Of a DNA stretch of 64,000 nucleotides, positions 1-10,600 are shown in pieces. Position 1 is the first letter of the stretch; every line of letters starts with the position of its first letter. The notes below the pieces were generated by a model. It searched no databases and had not been told where the DNA came from. It was given only the letters and a program-made list of their open reading frames with translations. The translations under genes and the position numbers were made by a program. This stretch comes from Euonymus europaeus. Taxonomy: Eukaryota > Streptophyta > Magnoliopsida > Celastrales > Celastraceae. Where the stretch lies: positions 5,828,001 to 5,892,000 of the forward strand of contig OY756960.1 in the NCBI GenBank assembly GCA_963580455.1. The letters are read 5' to 3'.

Positions 1-1071
1 TTTGCACTCATCCCTTTTCGGGGAGAGTGGTTTCTTCCCCTTCACAACTTCTTCCTTCGCTTCTACTTTGGAGTATCTTCTCACCCGATCCTGCAATGTC
101 TTAACCGAGTTTGGCTCATACAGAGTCAGTGATTCTTTCAGTCTACTCCCGCTTGGCAATCCCAATTTGAAAGAGGAGGCTGTCATATGATCGTCACACC
201 CGTCTACATCGGCGCACAGTTCCAGATATCTGGCTAGGTAGTCGGTCATAGACTCTCCACTATCTGGCTTCATTGTGAGGAGGTTGCTCAAGGTCTTCGG
301 CTCGTGACTTCCCGCAATAAATCGATTTATAAATTGCTTGGCCAAACCCCTCCAGGTTGTTACTGAGTTCGGCGCCAAACGATGGAACCATCGGGCGGCA
401 ACAGGCCCCAACGACGAGGGGAAGACCTTGCACAGGATGGCCTCCTCCCCGACCCATAGGATCATTTTTCTCATGTAATGGTCCAAATGGACAACTGGAT
501 CCGTTCGACCATTGTAATGTTCAAAGGTTGGTACCATCAATCTTCTCGGAACTTCACTTTTTCTAATTTCTCTAGTGAATGGGGATGAAGTAATTTCATC
601 TAATGCCTTCATGGCTCGCTCTTGAGCTCCATATATAAGGTCAGCTCTTCGTGCGTCAGGCTCCTCGTTCGCTTTTTGGTACTTCGCTTCTCTAGGCCTT
701 TCATGACCATCTGCACGATTCGAATAACGGTCATCCTCCAAGATCTGTCCGCGTTCACGTTTTTCATACTCCTTCCTGGTGGTGGAGTGTCGATCTGGAG
801 AGTATCTCCTCCCCATTCGTGGAGCCACTATCTCCATCCCTGTGGATCTTTTCGGAGGACTGCCCATTGGGCGTTTCCCCTTCTGGTTGACGACCGCTAA
901 ATCTCGTTTCAACGTCTCAAGGTAGCGGGTTGTTCTTTGAATCTCATCCTCCATTTCTTCGGCAGCGGGGCGAATCGCGACATTCTCTCGCTCGTCCCGA
1001 GGTGTTTCCTCCTCCTGAAGGAGGTTTGGGGAATCATTTTCTCCGGCTGCTTCTGACTTGATCGCCGCCAT
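1..1071 (-). pseudogene. Ty3/gypsy gag, 5' part, running off the window
   Basis: The minus strand stays open for 357 codons from an ATG at 1071 to the window edge, so the protein is cut off at its C side. It is the structural (gag) protein of a Ty3/gypsy retrotransposon, which forms the cytoplasmic particle. The first ~170 residues are charged and low in complexity. Then comes a retrotransposon-gag core: YNGRTDPVVHLDHY, a WFHRLAPNSVTTW block and a later MTDYLARYLELC block. No stop or frameshift is visible in the part present. A candidate primer-binding site and an LTR lie directly upstream, as expected of the 5' end of an element. The lineage (perhaps Tat/Athila-like) is a guess; protease and polymerase lie outside the window, so activity cannot be judged. 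Confidence 0.8.
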
Positions 1072-1098
1072 TCTTTCTTTGTAACGTGGGTTTGCTAT

Positions 1099-1122
1099 AT
1101 CGCTCCCACTGTGGTCGCCAAA
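1099..1122 (-). other. candidate primer-binding site of the gypsy element
   Basis: On the minus strand the bases directly after the putative LTR end read TTTGGCGACCACAGTGGGAG. This is the TTGGCGACC-type junction seen between the 5' LTR and gag leader of many plant Ty3/gypsy elements. The gag ATG follows about 30 bases later. I cannot say which tRNA would prime it. Confidence 0.45.
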
Positions 1123-1472
1123 TGTAGTGTCCAAAAAATAACCCAGGTACACACTTAATTTCTTCTCTCAAAATCCAGTCCCCTTTCTCTATTTCATATC
1201 TTCTTATTTATAGAGGATTAGATACACAGTAATTACATCTCCCATCTATGGGATTGGACCCACTATAAATGTATAAATTCTTAATTTATTAAAGAGAGAT
1301 CGGCCATCTCCCTTCTTGTACAAAGAAATAAGCCAAATGGCATATGGCCGAACTGTAAAGTATATGTGTTCGGCCAACTCCATCTCTCAGAATCTCTCCT
1401 CCCTTTTTCCTCTGCAGTTCATTTTCGCCACATCTTCCTTTGCCACGTGGACCTCTGATATATGGCCCCACA
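1123..1472 (-). repeat. 5' LTR of the gypsy element
   Basis: The LTR ends at 1123 on the minus strand with ...ACTACA, next to the candidate PBS. A TATA-like CTATAAATAAG lies on the minus strand near 1205-1216, as expected for an LTR promoter. The outer boundary is uncertain: a TGTGGGGCC start at 1472 would give an LTR of 350 bp with TG...CA ends. The partner LTR is outside the window, so this boundary cannot be confirmed. Confidence 0.4.
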
Positions 1473-1478
1473 ATTACA

Positions 1479-1814
1479 TGGTGTAGTGGTAGTGTCCCTC
1501 TCTCTCTACCCACGGGTCATGGGTTCGAGGCATCCTCTACGCAAAAATGCGACAATGAGGGCTCGGCCGAGGGAGGGAGGGGCACGGAGGTAATTATTGG
1601 TGTGGGGCCAAAGGAGGAGCGTACCCTCACCTCCCACACCAAAAGGTGCCTTTTTGTAGGAGGAATTTTTATTACGCCACGTGCCCCCATTGTCACGGAT
1701 AGCGTAGGGGATGCCACGTGGACTTTATTATTCTCCGCACAATTGTGCAACCTCCCCAGCTCGAACCCGCCCCCTTAAGGACTTAGTAAGGCAAGAGCTG
1801 GTACCACTACACCA
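1479..1814. repeat. inverted pair of tRNA-like (A box/B box) sequences
   Basis: A plus-strand A box TGGTGTAGTGG (1479-1489) is followed at 1522 by a B box-like GGTTCGAGGCA. The same A box recurs on the minus strand at 1814-1804, with a B box-like GGTTCGAGCTG ending near 1757. The two units point towards each other and share a perfect 13-bp outer inverted repeat. They could be two tRNA-derived SINE heads or one element with tRNA-like ends. Three CCACGTG/G-box-like motifs also lie in or beside this stretch (near 1443, 1678 and 1714). Confidence 0.45.
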
Positions 1815-1830
1815 CTAGTGGAGGTATGTA

Positions 1831-1911
1831 TAAAATTATTATTTCAAAAATATTATCCACTTTAAAATTATTATTTCAAAAATATTATCCACTTTAAAAT
1901 TATTATTTCAA
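1831..1911. repeat. 32-bp tandem repeat, 2.5 copies
   Basis: The 32-bp unit starting TAAAATTATTATTTC begins at 1831, 1863 and 1895, with essentially no changes between copies. It is AT-rich and non-coding. Confidence 0.85.
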
Positions 1912-2126
1912 TAACACCTGGAGTAATCCAACAACCTTTAATCATATCTTTTATTAAAATTAGTATTAATAAATTAAAAGGGAGTTCAACAATGTCTATA
2001 CAAAAATTAAAATTGAAAAATTGTAAGCGCGAATATACCACTAATTCCTCCTAAATGACAAGAGCAGAGGTATGTATAGGCGTAGATGGTTGTAGCCCAG
2101 GTGATTTTTTGAGGAAAAAAAAATTA

Positions 2127-2391
2127 CTCCCTTCGTCCTATTTTAATTGTCCCTTCACTTTTTCACACAGTTTAAGAAAATATTTAATTCTCTTTCAATT
2201 TAACTTTTATTCCCCTATTTATAATGACAAATACTTTGGCACTATAATTAATGTGCATGGTTATTGAGCTTTTCAAGTTAAAGGTAAATAAGAAAAAAAT
2301 AAGAAAAAATAGCTTTCATTAATTGAAATAGACATGCATTTTGGGACATCCCAAAAAGGAATAAAAGACAATTAAAATGAGACGGATGGAG
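2127..2391. mobile_element. Stowaway-type MITE
   Basis: The 265-bp element has terminal inverted repeats CTCCCTTCGTCCTATTTTAA and, at the other end, the complement of TTAAAATGAGACGGATGGAG. It is flanked by TA on both sides (2125-2126 and 2392-2393). CTCCCTCCGTCC-type ends and a TA target duplication define Stowaway, a non-autonomous Tc1/mariner family. It has no coding capacity. Confidence 0.85.
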
Positions 2392-3141
2392 TAGTACTTA
2401 TATAGATCCAGCTCAAACTTGAAACTATCCAATGTTTATTCAAGACTTTTGGCTCAATCTTTACAGACAACTCAAACTTTTAGGTTAGAGCAAGACAATT
2501 ATGAGTCAAATCCTATATCTTCCCCTTCAATTTCAATTTAGGTTTTTCAAACTCTCAAATGTCAGTTATAGATAGAAGGTGTGCCACTTCTAATCATTGA
2601 ATTTTGAGGTAATCAACTAATTGTTTTTTATGCAATTCTTGACGTAATGTATTTTGTATTGTGCCCCGCTAATGAGTTGCAGTGTTTCATCATAATTATT
2701 TTTTATTTTATTTGAGATTTTTCTTAATTCAATTAAAGTCTTAAATGAAAAGAGTGATGCTATTTTTATTTGATAATTTTTTTAAATGTGGTACTCTAAT
2801 TCAATCATGTAAAGTTAGGTTAGAGAACAATTATGATAAAGAAAAATATAATATTTTATAGGTTGAAATTATTATTAGTGATTGTTTTTGTTATATATAA
2901 ACAATATCAAAAAAAAAATCTAGGGGCAGTATACTCTGGCTATTCAATTGTGCTCTTAATGAATTTGAATCCTAGATCCGTCATTGATATAGTTGATACT
3001 TGGTAGGCCAAGGCGGAAAAAAATTATAGTTCCTCCTTGTTTATGTATATGTATGTATGTATTACAATTTATTTTCATGCAAGACAAAAAGTTTTACACG
3101 TCAAACATTTCAAAGACATGCCACAAAGAGAGAAATTAAAG
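2392..3141. other. AT-rich intergenic DNA
   Basis: No reading frame with recognisable protein content and no structured RNA seen. The stretch holds A/T runs and a short TATG-type microsatellite near 3043-3060. Confidence 0.6.
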
Positions 3142-3517
3142 TGAGTGTTTGATAGAGTGTATTACAGCTTATATGCTCATTTTCTCACCTGAAGAGGTTA
3201 TAGGCTCTACTAACTAATGTTAACATGCACACATAAAAATTTCCTCAATTTCTCTTATTGTTACGGTCTCTCTCACACATTTGCCCTCTTGTCTCTCAAA
3301 ATATATATTAGATTTTGAAAAAATTACATATTTAAACTGAACGCATAAACCTCTTTTCAACAAGACTCATATTTTATTATTAATTACTTTACATATTTCT
3401 AGTAGTAAATTAACATCTTATACATTATCATAAACTTACGTTCTATCAAACAGTATACAATTTATACGTTATATATCTTATACATTATTAAAGTTTATGC
3501 TCTGCCAAACACTATCT
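3142..3517. mobile_element. MULE-like MITE with 9-bp target duplication
   Basis: The 376-bp element is flanked by the 9-bp direct repeat AAATTAAAG (3133-3141 and 3518-3526). Its ends share an imperfect inverted repeat around AGTGTTTGRYAGAGYRTA: AGTGTTTGATAGAGTGTA on the left, and AGTGTTTGGCAGAGCATA on the opposite strand at the right. A 9-bp duplication fits Mutator-like elements. The interior is AT-rich with no coding capacity and contains a further copy of the TTTGATAGA motif near 3445. Confidence 0.6.
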
Positions 3518-3700
3518 AAATTAAAGCTACTAGAAAAGAAAAAAGAATGCAGTGCATTATCATACAGGCAGGGAAGCATATAAGAACGCATATGATATTT
3601 ACACATGGCAGTTGATGAACAGTTAGATTTGCCTTTATTTTATTTATCAAATATATGTATTATTAATGGAGAAAAAAATTAAAAGAAAAAAAACAAAAAC

Positions 3701-3704
3701 AAAA
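3701..3704 (-). terminator. Pol III terminator of tRNA-Glu
   Basis: On the minus strand, two bases beyond the tRNA 3' end, there is a TTTT run followed by longer T-rich runs. This is the usual RNA polymerase III stop signal. Confidence 0.75.
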
Positions 3705-3706
3705 GC

Positions 3707-3778
3707 TTCCGTTGCCGGGAATCGGACCCGGGTCTCCTGGGTGAAAGCCAGATATCCTAACCGCTGGACGACAACGGA
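3707..3778 (-). tRNA. tRNA-Glu (anticodon UUC)
   Basis: This 72-base minus-strand gene decodes GAA/GAG in cytosolic translation. It has a perfect 7-bp acceptor stem (TCCGTTG/CAACGGA) with discriminator A, a D arm GTCC-AGCGGTTA-GGAT and anticodon stem TCTGG/CCAGG around loop CTTTCAC (anticodon TTC). The T arm is CCGGG-TTCGATT-CCCGG. A and B boxes are intact and there is no intron. CCA is not encoded, as expected of a nuclear gene. It sits alone in AT-rich DNA between repeats. It looks functional; no structural defect is visible. Confidence 0.95.
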
Positions 3779-4400
3779 TTTTGACGACCAGAGTTTCCTT
3801 AATTTATATAATTCATATCGACTTATGTAAATTAAATGACAATCACTGATCATTTATTGCATGGAAAATAAGAACCTAATGATTGATCGGTCATTAGCTT
3901 TTTAAGTTGAGAATTAACTTTTAAAAAAGGATTATATTATGGATGGACTTAATTAATAAAGTGACATAAGTTAGATGATTATTTGGGTGTATACATGTTA
4001 AGAACTTGAGATTATTCACAACAGATAATCTTAATAGATTCTCTAAATTTTAGCAAAAATATACTTTTTCATTAATTTACAGTTTTTGAAACAGTAATAA
4101 CATACATCAGTTACTCTAAATCAATTAAATATTCATTTTTAAAGGGGATTCACCAATAAGTTTTTTTATAAAAATGAGTATTTCATTCACTACATTCAAT
4201 TTTTCAATATTCCAAAACATCCCTTAAATAATTTTGGATAAAACTACTTTTATTCCAATAAATCCTTATATATATGATAAATGCTGACATCATTAGATTC
4301 TTTTTATTTTTTTCTTTTAAAAAATTTAAAACATTTTTATCTCTCAAAATACAAGTCGGATTTTTTTTAAAAAAATAACTTTATAATCAACAAGAAAAAC
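3779..4400. other. AT-rich intergenic DNA
   Basis: No gene, RNA structure or repeat boundary recognised. There are long A/T runs and no convincing coding frame. Confidence 0.6.
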
Positions 4401-4950
4401 TCTTTTCAATGAGACTCATGATCGACATGTTTAAATGTTCATTCGTCAAATCCTCTGAATGAACTTAGAGGATTTCTCAATGTTACCCAGAATTCAGAGG
4501 ATTTCTCAAACTTAACTAGAAATTAATAGGATTTTGCAAAACTCACCAAAACAAATCAGATGAATTTTCAAAATTAAGCAAAACAATTCAGAAAATTTCA
4601 TAAAATATGTCAAAAAAAAACTATAGGATTTTTGAAAATCAAACAAAAAAAACTAAAAATTTAGAGGATTTCTCAAACTTATCCAAAATTCAGAGGATTT
4701 TGCGAAAAATGTTTTTCAATAAGACCCATGATCAATATGTTTAAGTGTTCATTCATCAAATCCTCTGAATGAACTCAGAAATTTTTTAAAGTTACCCAGA
4801 ATTCAGAGGATTTTCCGAACTTATCCAAAATTCAGAGGATTTCGCAAAACTCACTAAAACAAAACAGAGGAGTTTTTAAAATTCATCAAAAAAAAAAGAT
4901 AATTTCATAAAATACATCAAAAAAATTATAGGATTTCAAAAAAATTCAGC
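4401..4950. repeat. ~310-bp degenerate tandem duplication
   Basis: The segment starting TTTTCAATGAGACTCATGAT (from 4403) recurs with offset 310 (TTTTCAATAAGACCCATGAT, from 4713). The following sequence stays similar, including TCAAATCCTCTGAATGAACT. Within each unit a shorter motif, TTCAGAGGATTTCTCAAACT, recurs several times with changes, so the block is itself built of ~35-60-bp degenerate repeats. Confidence 0.7.
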
Positions 4951-5955
4951 CTTGTACAGCCATAGCCCATAGCAGGACGGGACAAAGATCAACGCATGCT
5001 ATGGATCGTGCCCCCAAGTCAATGATAATAAATAAGGGTAAAAAAGATATTAAACATGTATTTCACTTAAAATTATCTTTAATGGAATAAAGTGCAATTA
5101 GTAAAGGACTTATTGGGTTATAAACTCTTTAAATAGACTAAATGGAACACCAAGCCTATTTAAAGGACTTTTCACCAAAAAAAACCTTTTTACAATCATT
5201 TTGCATTGAATTAAACTTAATCTATTTTACTATTATTATAACATCAAATTACCATGTTAAATAATAATCAAATGATATTAATATTAAAAAAATATTCATT
5301 AGTTTAATATTTGACAGTAATAAATAATTTATGTGGTAATTGATTCGTATGGTCACAAATGTGGTTGTTGAATTTTGTGCCTGAAAATGTGGTGATTGAT
5401 TGTATGGTTACCAATTGTTTGTTGAGTTGATAAAATATGTGGTTCTAAATGTATAGAGATGGTAACGGGGTGGGGCATGGCCGGGTTTGCCCTCCCAATC
5501 TTGAACTCGAACCCCATCCTTGGCCCCATACCTGATTTTTGGGTAACACCCGTCCCCGAACCCAAAATAGTAAATATATATATAATATTCATACATACTA
5601 ATATATATATATATAAAAATAAAATATTCTAAAAGTTCGGGTTGGGTTCAGGTGCCCGAACTCCCTATAAATGTAGTTGGTGAAGTAAAGTATGTGGTTA
5701 TTTTGTGGTTAAATGATCATCCTTCGATTGTGGTTCTAAAGAAAGACGATATGTTGATCGTAATACTTTGATAAGCAATGATCGTCTGTTCCACGATTAT
5801 TTTTCAGACAATCCAGTATACTCTGCTGAACTTTTTTGAAGGAGATTCTGTATGAGTTGTACTTTGTTCAATCGAATTTAAACTACAATTGAAGACAATT
5901 CATCATACTTCTAACAAAGATGAAATGCGACTAGAAAATTAGGGTTGTCATTCAT
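4951..5955. other. intergenic DNA with a GC-rich island
   Basis: Mostly AT-rich. Between about 5452 and 5670 lies a contrasting GC-rich patch that starts AGAGATGGTAACGGGGTGGG and ends near TGCCCGAACTCCCTATAA. It resembles the GGGATGGCAACGGGG-type dispersed repeat common in plant genomes, but I could not fix its ends. TGTGGTT motifs recur on both sides (5350-5450 and 5690-5720). Short frames here are interrupted and not gene-like. Confidence 0.4.
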
Positions 5956-6720
5956 TTAAAAGATAACAACAACACTTTGGATGCTTGCATATGAAGTATC
6001 AACTGATTTTATGAATGAATATATCAGAATCAAGGAGACTATCGCACTTGAATAGCCTCCATCGTAATATAACAATAATTTCCATTTATGAAATCTGTGC
6101 CTTGCCTGGCGCAAACCCAAATCAAGAGAAGGATTATCACAAGATTCGTAAACAGAGAAAATTCTAGAGTTTCCTACCATATCTATCTCTGTAAAAAAAA
6201 TGCATGAAACTTGGTAGAAGCTATTAATGTGTAACCACATAAACACAGAGAAAACCTAATGACAGAGTCAGTATCCAATATCATTCATTCAAGACCCACA
6301 CTGAAGAAAACCTTCATCCAATCAAGGAACAATCTGCGATCAATGCCAGGTTGATTGAGAAAATGCAATTACACAAGATAAAGGTGCAATAGCATAATCA
6401 GTTGACCAGATAACTCACACAAAATCAAATACATCAACAAAAACATATGAACCAAAAAGTTCGCCTATTAACTCTGTCGAATTAGGTTTTGATAAAAAAT
6501 TCTTACAAAGAAAGGGGCACCTAGCCGTTGAGAGCAAAACCCTATTTCAATCTCATCAAATCTCGAATATAAACAACAATGAAATATAACATATCTGGCA
6601 GAGAATAAGACAATGTCAGTGGACGGTGATCGTCAAAAGTGAAATAAGTGGAGTGAAGATGTTGATTTCGCCTGCCAATAGAGAGAACAAGACGAATTGT
6701 GAGGCATGCATTTAGAGAGA
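5956..6720 (-). other. possible truncated gene or transcript leader
   Basis: Read on the minus strand, the stretch looks like the start of a plant transcription unit. A leader with 'agggttttgctctcaacggc' (near 6522-6541) is followed by an intron-like T-rich tract with GTAAG. A TTTTTTTTACAG acceptor-like site near 6200 precedes a short frame (VGNSRIFSVYESCDN...). The frame ends at 5956 and I recognise no protein family. It may be a gene fragment carried by a transposon, a non-coding transcript or chance. Confidence 0.2.
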
Positions 6721-7641
6721 GAACAAGAAGAATATTTTTTTTTTAATTCAAATATACGATCGTGCATGAACAATTGTACATTGATTACTACATGCAACTG
6801 TAGCAAAACAAGATTATCCAGTATAGAGTCCAGTAATTGATGTGGGCCATATTCTCACTAAAATACAAAGAAAGCTCTTTATTTTCCAACCCAACTTTTC
6901 ACATCCATAGTGACTGATGTGGGTGGTGTAACGATTAAACAAAACTAGCTAAGACGTTGAAAATAATCATGCAACTTAAGTGTTAAGTACTACTAATCTT
7001 GGTACAATGCATTCAATGCTGTCTCGAGACAATTTAAAAAAAATCCCAGTGTTGTGATTGTATTGTCTTTCACCCATTACAGAAGGTAAATCACTCCTCC
7101 CAAAAAAAACACATTGGTTGCAATGAACATAAGAACGTATTTGAATACAATTGGTTCTTCATCTTCAAAAACTGCAAACATAAAGTCCATTAGGTACGGC
7201 CAGAGTCTAGGAATGAGTAGGATCGAATTCTTTGTATTTCAAAATGGGAAAAAAAATCTTTGGGAATTACTGCATTCACACCTTGTATAATTAGTTTTTA
7301 TCATTCCAAAAGAGAATAAAATGGATAGCAATCAATCTAAGAATCACAAAAAAATATTAAATAATTACACACTGAAGTGAAGTTATATTTCTACAGCCTT
7401 AGCTCTCTAGTGTGAATACCAAATCTTAAAACATTATCCCTTCAAAAATGAGAAATTTATCTTCTTTCTCCCCGAACCAACAGTAGCGACAACCGTCACT
7501 ATCACGTTCACATCAAACTGCTTGCATATCCACGCAGCATCCTTGCCTTGCCTCACGCCCAAGTAAGAAACATGGACTTGTTCTCCAAAATCTGGTGAAA
7601 CTAGGTGGAGTAAAGAACAATAGCCTATAGCTTCCCAGAAT
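6721..7641 (-). other. 3' flank of the WDR75 gene
   Basis: This contains the 3' untranslated region of the minus-strand gene plus intergenic DNA. I could not pin down a polyadenylation signal. No other feature is supported. Confidence 0.4.
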
Positions 7642-10600
7642 TCACTCAATAACAGCTGTTCTCTTCTCCAACAATGATTCCAGAAATGCTGAACACAATT
7701 TCTTAAGAGGTGGAAGCGCATGTGAGGACCCACTGAATATGGTTTCCCAAGGTCTCTCGGATGGTACAGATGGAACTGAAAATTTTTGCTTGCTTTTCAA
7801 GTCAAATTCTGGAAGCTCCCCATAGATGGATGCATAGCCAAAATTTCCTTTAAAAAAAAGGGCATAGCAGATTAGTGGCGGAGGAAGATAGTTGAATACC
7901 AAACCTATTATAATCCAGAGTTGTGCCCCATCCCATCACATCCAGTCATATTTATGTATGTATACCTGCCATGCTTACTACCTGAAACTGAGCTAAAGAA
8001 CTCAGGGAGCAATTTACAGCCACGTTCAATCCATTAGCTGTTTAACATATCTATAACAACTAAGGGGGATGTTAAACATCCTTTAGGTGTTTATGTGGAG
8101 CCGCTATTGTTGAGCATCTAACAATCAAAGCCATTCTAGAATCTCAAAATAATTCTACAACGTAAAAACTGCACTCAATTGAACAAGACTAAATTTTAAT
8201 TCCTGATGGAGCGAAATTGAGATTCACGTATAAATCTACAGTAAGAATAAGTTAGACCCACACGAATGATTGCTATTTTTTTTAAAAAAAAAAAAAGATT
8301 AAGAAACACTCACTATTTTCCTCAGATGCAGCATCACCATCCCTGTGGATTGTGCCAAGTCCATGTGCTTCCGTGTCATATGGGTCAAAGAGAACATACT
8401 CATGATCACTTGTTACATATGCAAGCACTACTTGAGTGGCTTTCCCATCTGATGTTTTCTCTTCCTTAGACGATTTGGTCACTTGAATGAAAGCAAGGGC
8501 TCCTCCTTTGGCCTGCATTGAATTTTTTTTTTGCATGTTCAGAATACCAGGTCATTCTGGTCAAAGGCACTGAGCTCAGATGCAGAAGAATTAGATAAAT
8601 CAAAGTGACGAAAACATGACTACTTGTCATAAAACTATGGGACCCAGCAACAAGTTAGATAGGCCATATAAATGCACCAAAAAATGACCACCTCACAGGC
8701 TCACACTACTTAATAGTTGGATCAAAAAATTCTGGACTAATTTTTTTAAAAAAAGAACAGAAAATTCAGCCAAGTAATCAGAATGCGAAAATATTCACTC
8801 CTTCAAACAAAAAGGGGGGAATTTACATGAAAGAGAATTGCTGCAGCTTTATTATTTTCATTTGAATGATATCCATCCATATAACATCTCATTCCTTTAA
8901 AAATCCTACGGATTCACAATCCCAAGAGGCAGCTAGCAGGAGTCGCGTGCATGTTCTGAAGTCACAAAGAGAACTACCTGTGTTTGTGAGTTTTATAAAT
9001 ACAGGAGCCAGAGCATTTCATGACCAAGTTCGTGAGCGCGGTATAGTAGAAGAGATTTAACAAGTAGCTTCAATAACAGAACATGTGGTTAGAAGTCTAC
9101 CAAGAGTCCATCAGTTTGGGGGTTCTAGCAGTACTCTAAATCTCTAATAGCTATTTTTTGCTTAAGATTTTATTAAGTGTCGTTTACAACACCCACTAAT
9201 AAGGCTCCTGCAATGGGCGAGGTTGGCCCTAGGCAAAATTTACGCAGACCTTATTCCCACATAACATGTGGAGAAATTGTTTAGATGCTATTTTTTGCTT
9301 AAGATTTTATTAAGTGTCATTTACAACACTCACGAATAAGGCTCCCGCAATGGGTGAGGTCGGGAAGAGGCAGTCGTACACAGACCTTATTCCCACATAA
9401 CATGTGGAGAAATTGTTTTCAGGAATTAAACGTGCAACATCTAAGTTGCACTTCTGCTACTCTACCATTGGTCCACATTATTTTTTCCTTTAAATTTTAT
9501 TAAGGGCTACTAGCCTACTAAAAGAAAGCAAACTCGAGGAGTCAAAAGTAGATTACAAGACTACAACCAAAACTAAAAAACCCTCACAAAGAGATCCAAA
9601 AGACCAAAGAGCAAGACATGACGGAGTAAAAAAAGGTAATTAATTCCCATACAAAAGCTCCCGCACTAGGCAAGATCGGGATAGATAGTATGTACAAAGA
9701 CCTACCCACATAGTATATGGAGAAGTTGTTTCAAAGAATTGAACTAGTGACCTCTAAGTTACACTCCGGCAACTCTACGACTAGGCCACATGTTTGCATG
9801 TATGACATGGTAGAGTAAAAACAAAAATATTAGTTCATGTATTACATTAATGATATCTATGAAGTTACAATCTCTACGAAAGATGCATTACATGCCAAAC
9901 TTTGAATAAATGAAGTTCATAATCACAAACAAATTTTTGCAATCCACTTTATTGTGGTTGACAGTCAAAGTCAGGAAAGGGGCTAAATTCCTATAATCAT
10001 CATCAAAGTTTAATCCCAAACAATGTGAGGATTGGCTAAAGAAGTCAATCCAGATGAGCAGAGCAATTCCTGAACAAAATAGTCAAGGCAATAAACATAT
10101 CTTACCTTTCTTACAGACCAGCTGGCCACAGGAATGGGATCCACTGCATTAAATAATAAGATTAATCCATCACATCCTCCAACCATAGAATTCTCAGATT
10201 CATTTTCTTTCTTTGATTCAGGACATAGTGCAAGAGCAGCAAAAGAAGACGAATCCATGGCACACGCTAGAGCTGCATGATGTATATATACACAACACTG
10301 TTAAAGTACCCTAAATGATGAGAATTGAACAATGTTAGAGGCATATAAAGCATTCAACATCACCATCACCATCAAAGCTTCTTTTCAAAACAGTTTATGG
10401 ATACTGGAGGACGGCTCAATCACTTCTGTGCGCGTGTTTTTTTTTTTTTAAAACTTCTACACTCACTTGTTTTGGATGTTTTATTTTGTGATTTTTTTAG
10501 TTTTATTTTTTTATCTTTGGGGTTTGGCCTATATATGACCAGTTAGAGTTTGTGATAAAGCTCCAATCATTTATTCAAGGAAGTCAAGAGGGCAATTTGG

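Noticed and set aside
3647..3853. A 68-residue minus-strand frame
   Set aside because: It runs straight through the tRNA-Glu gene and AT-rich flanks.
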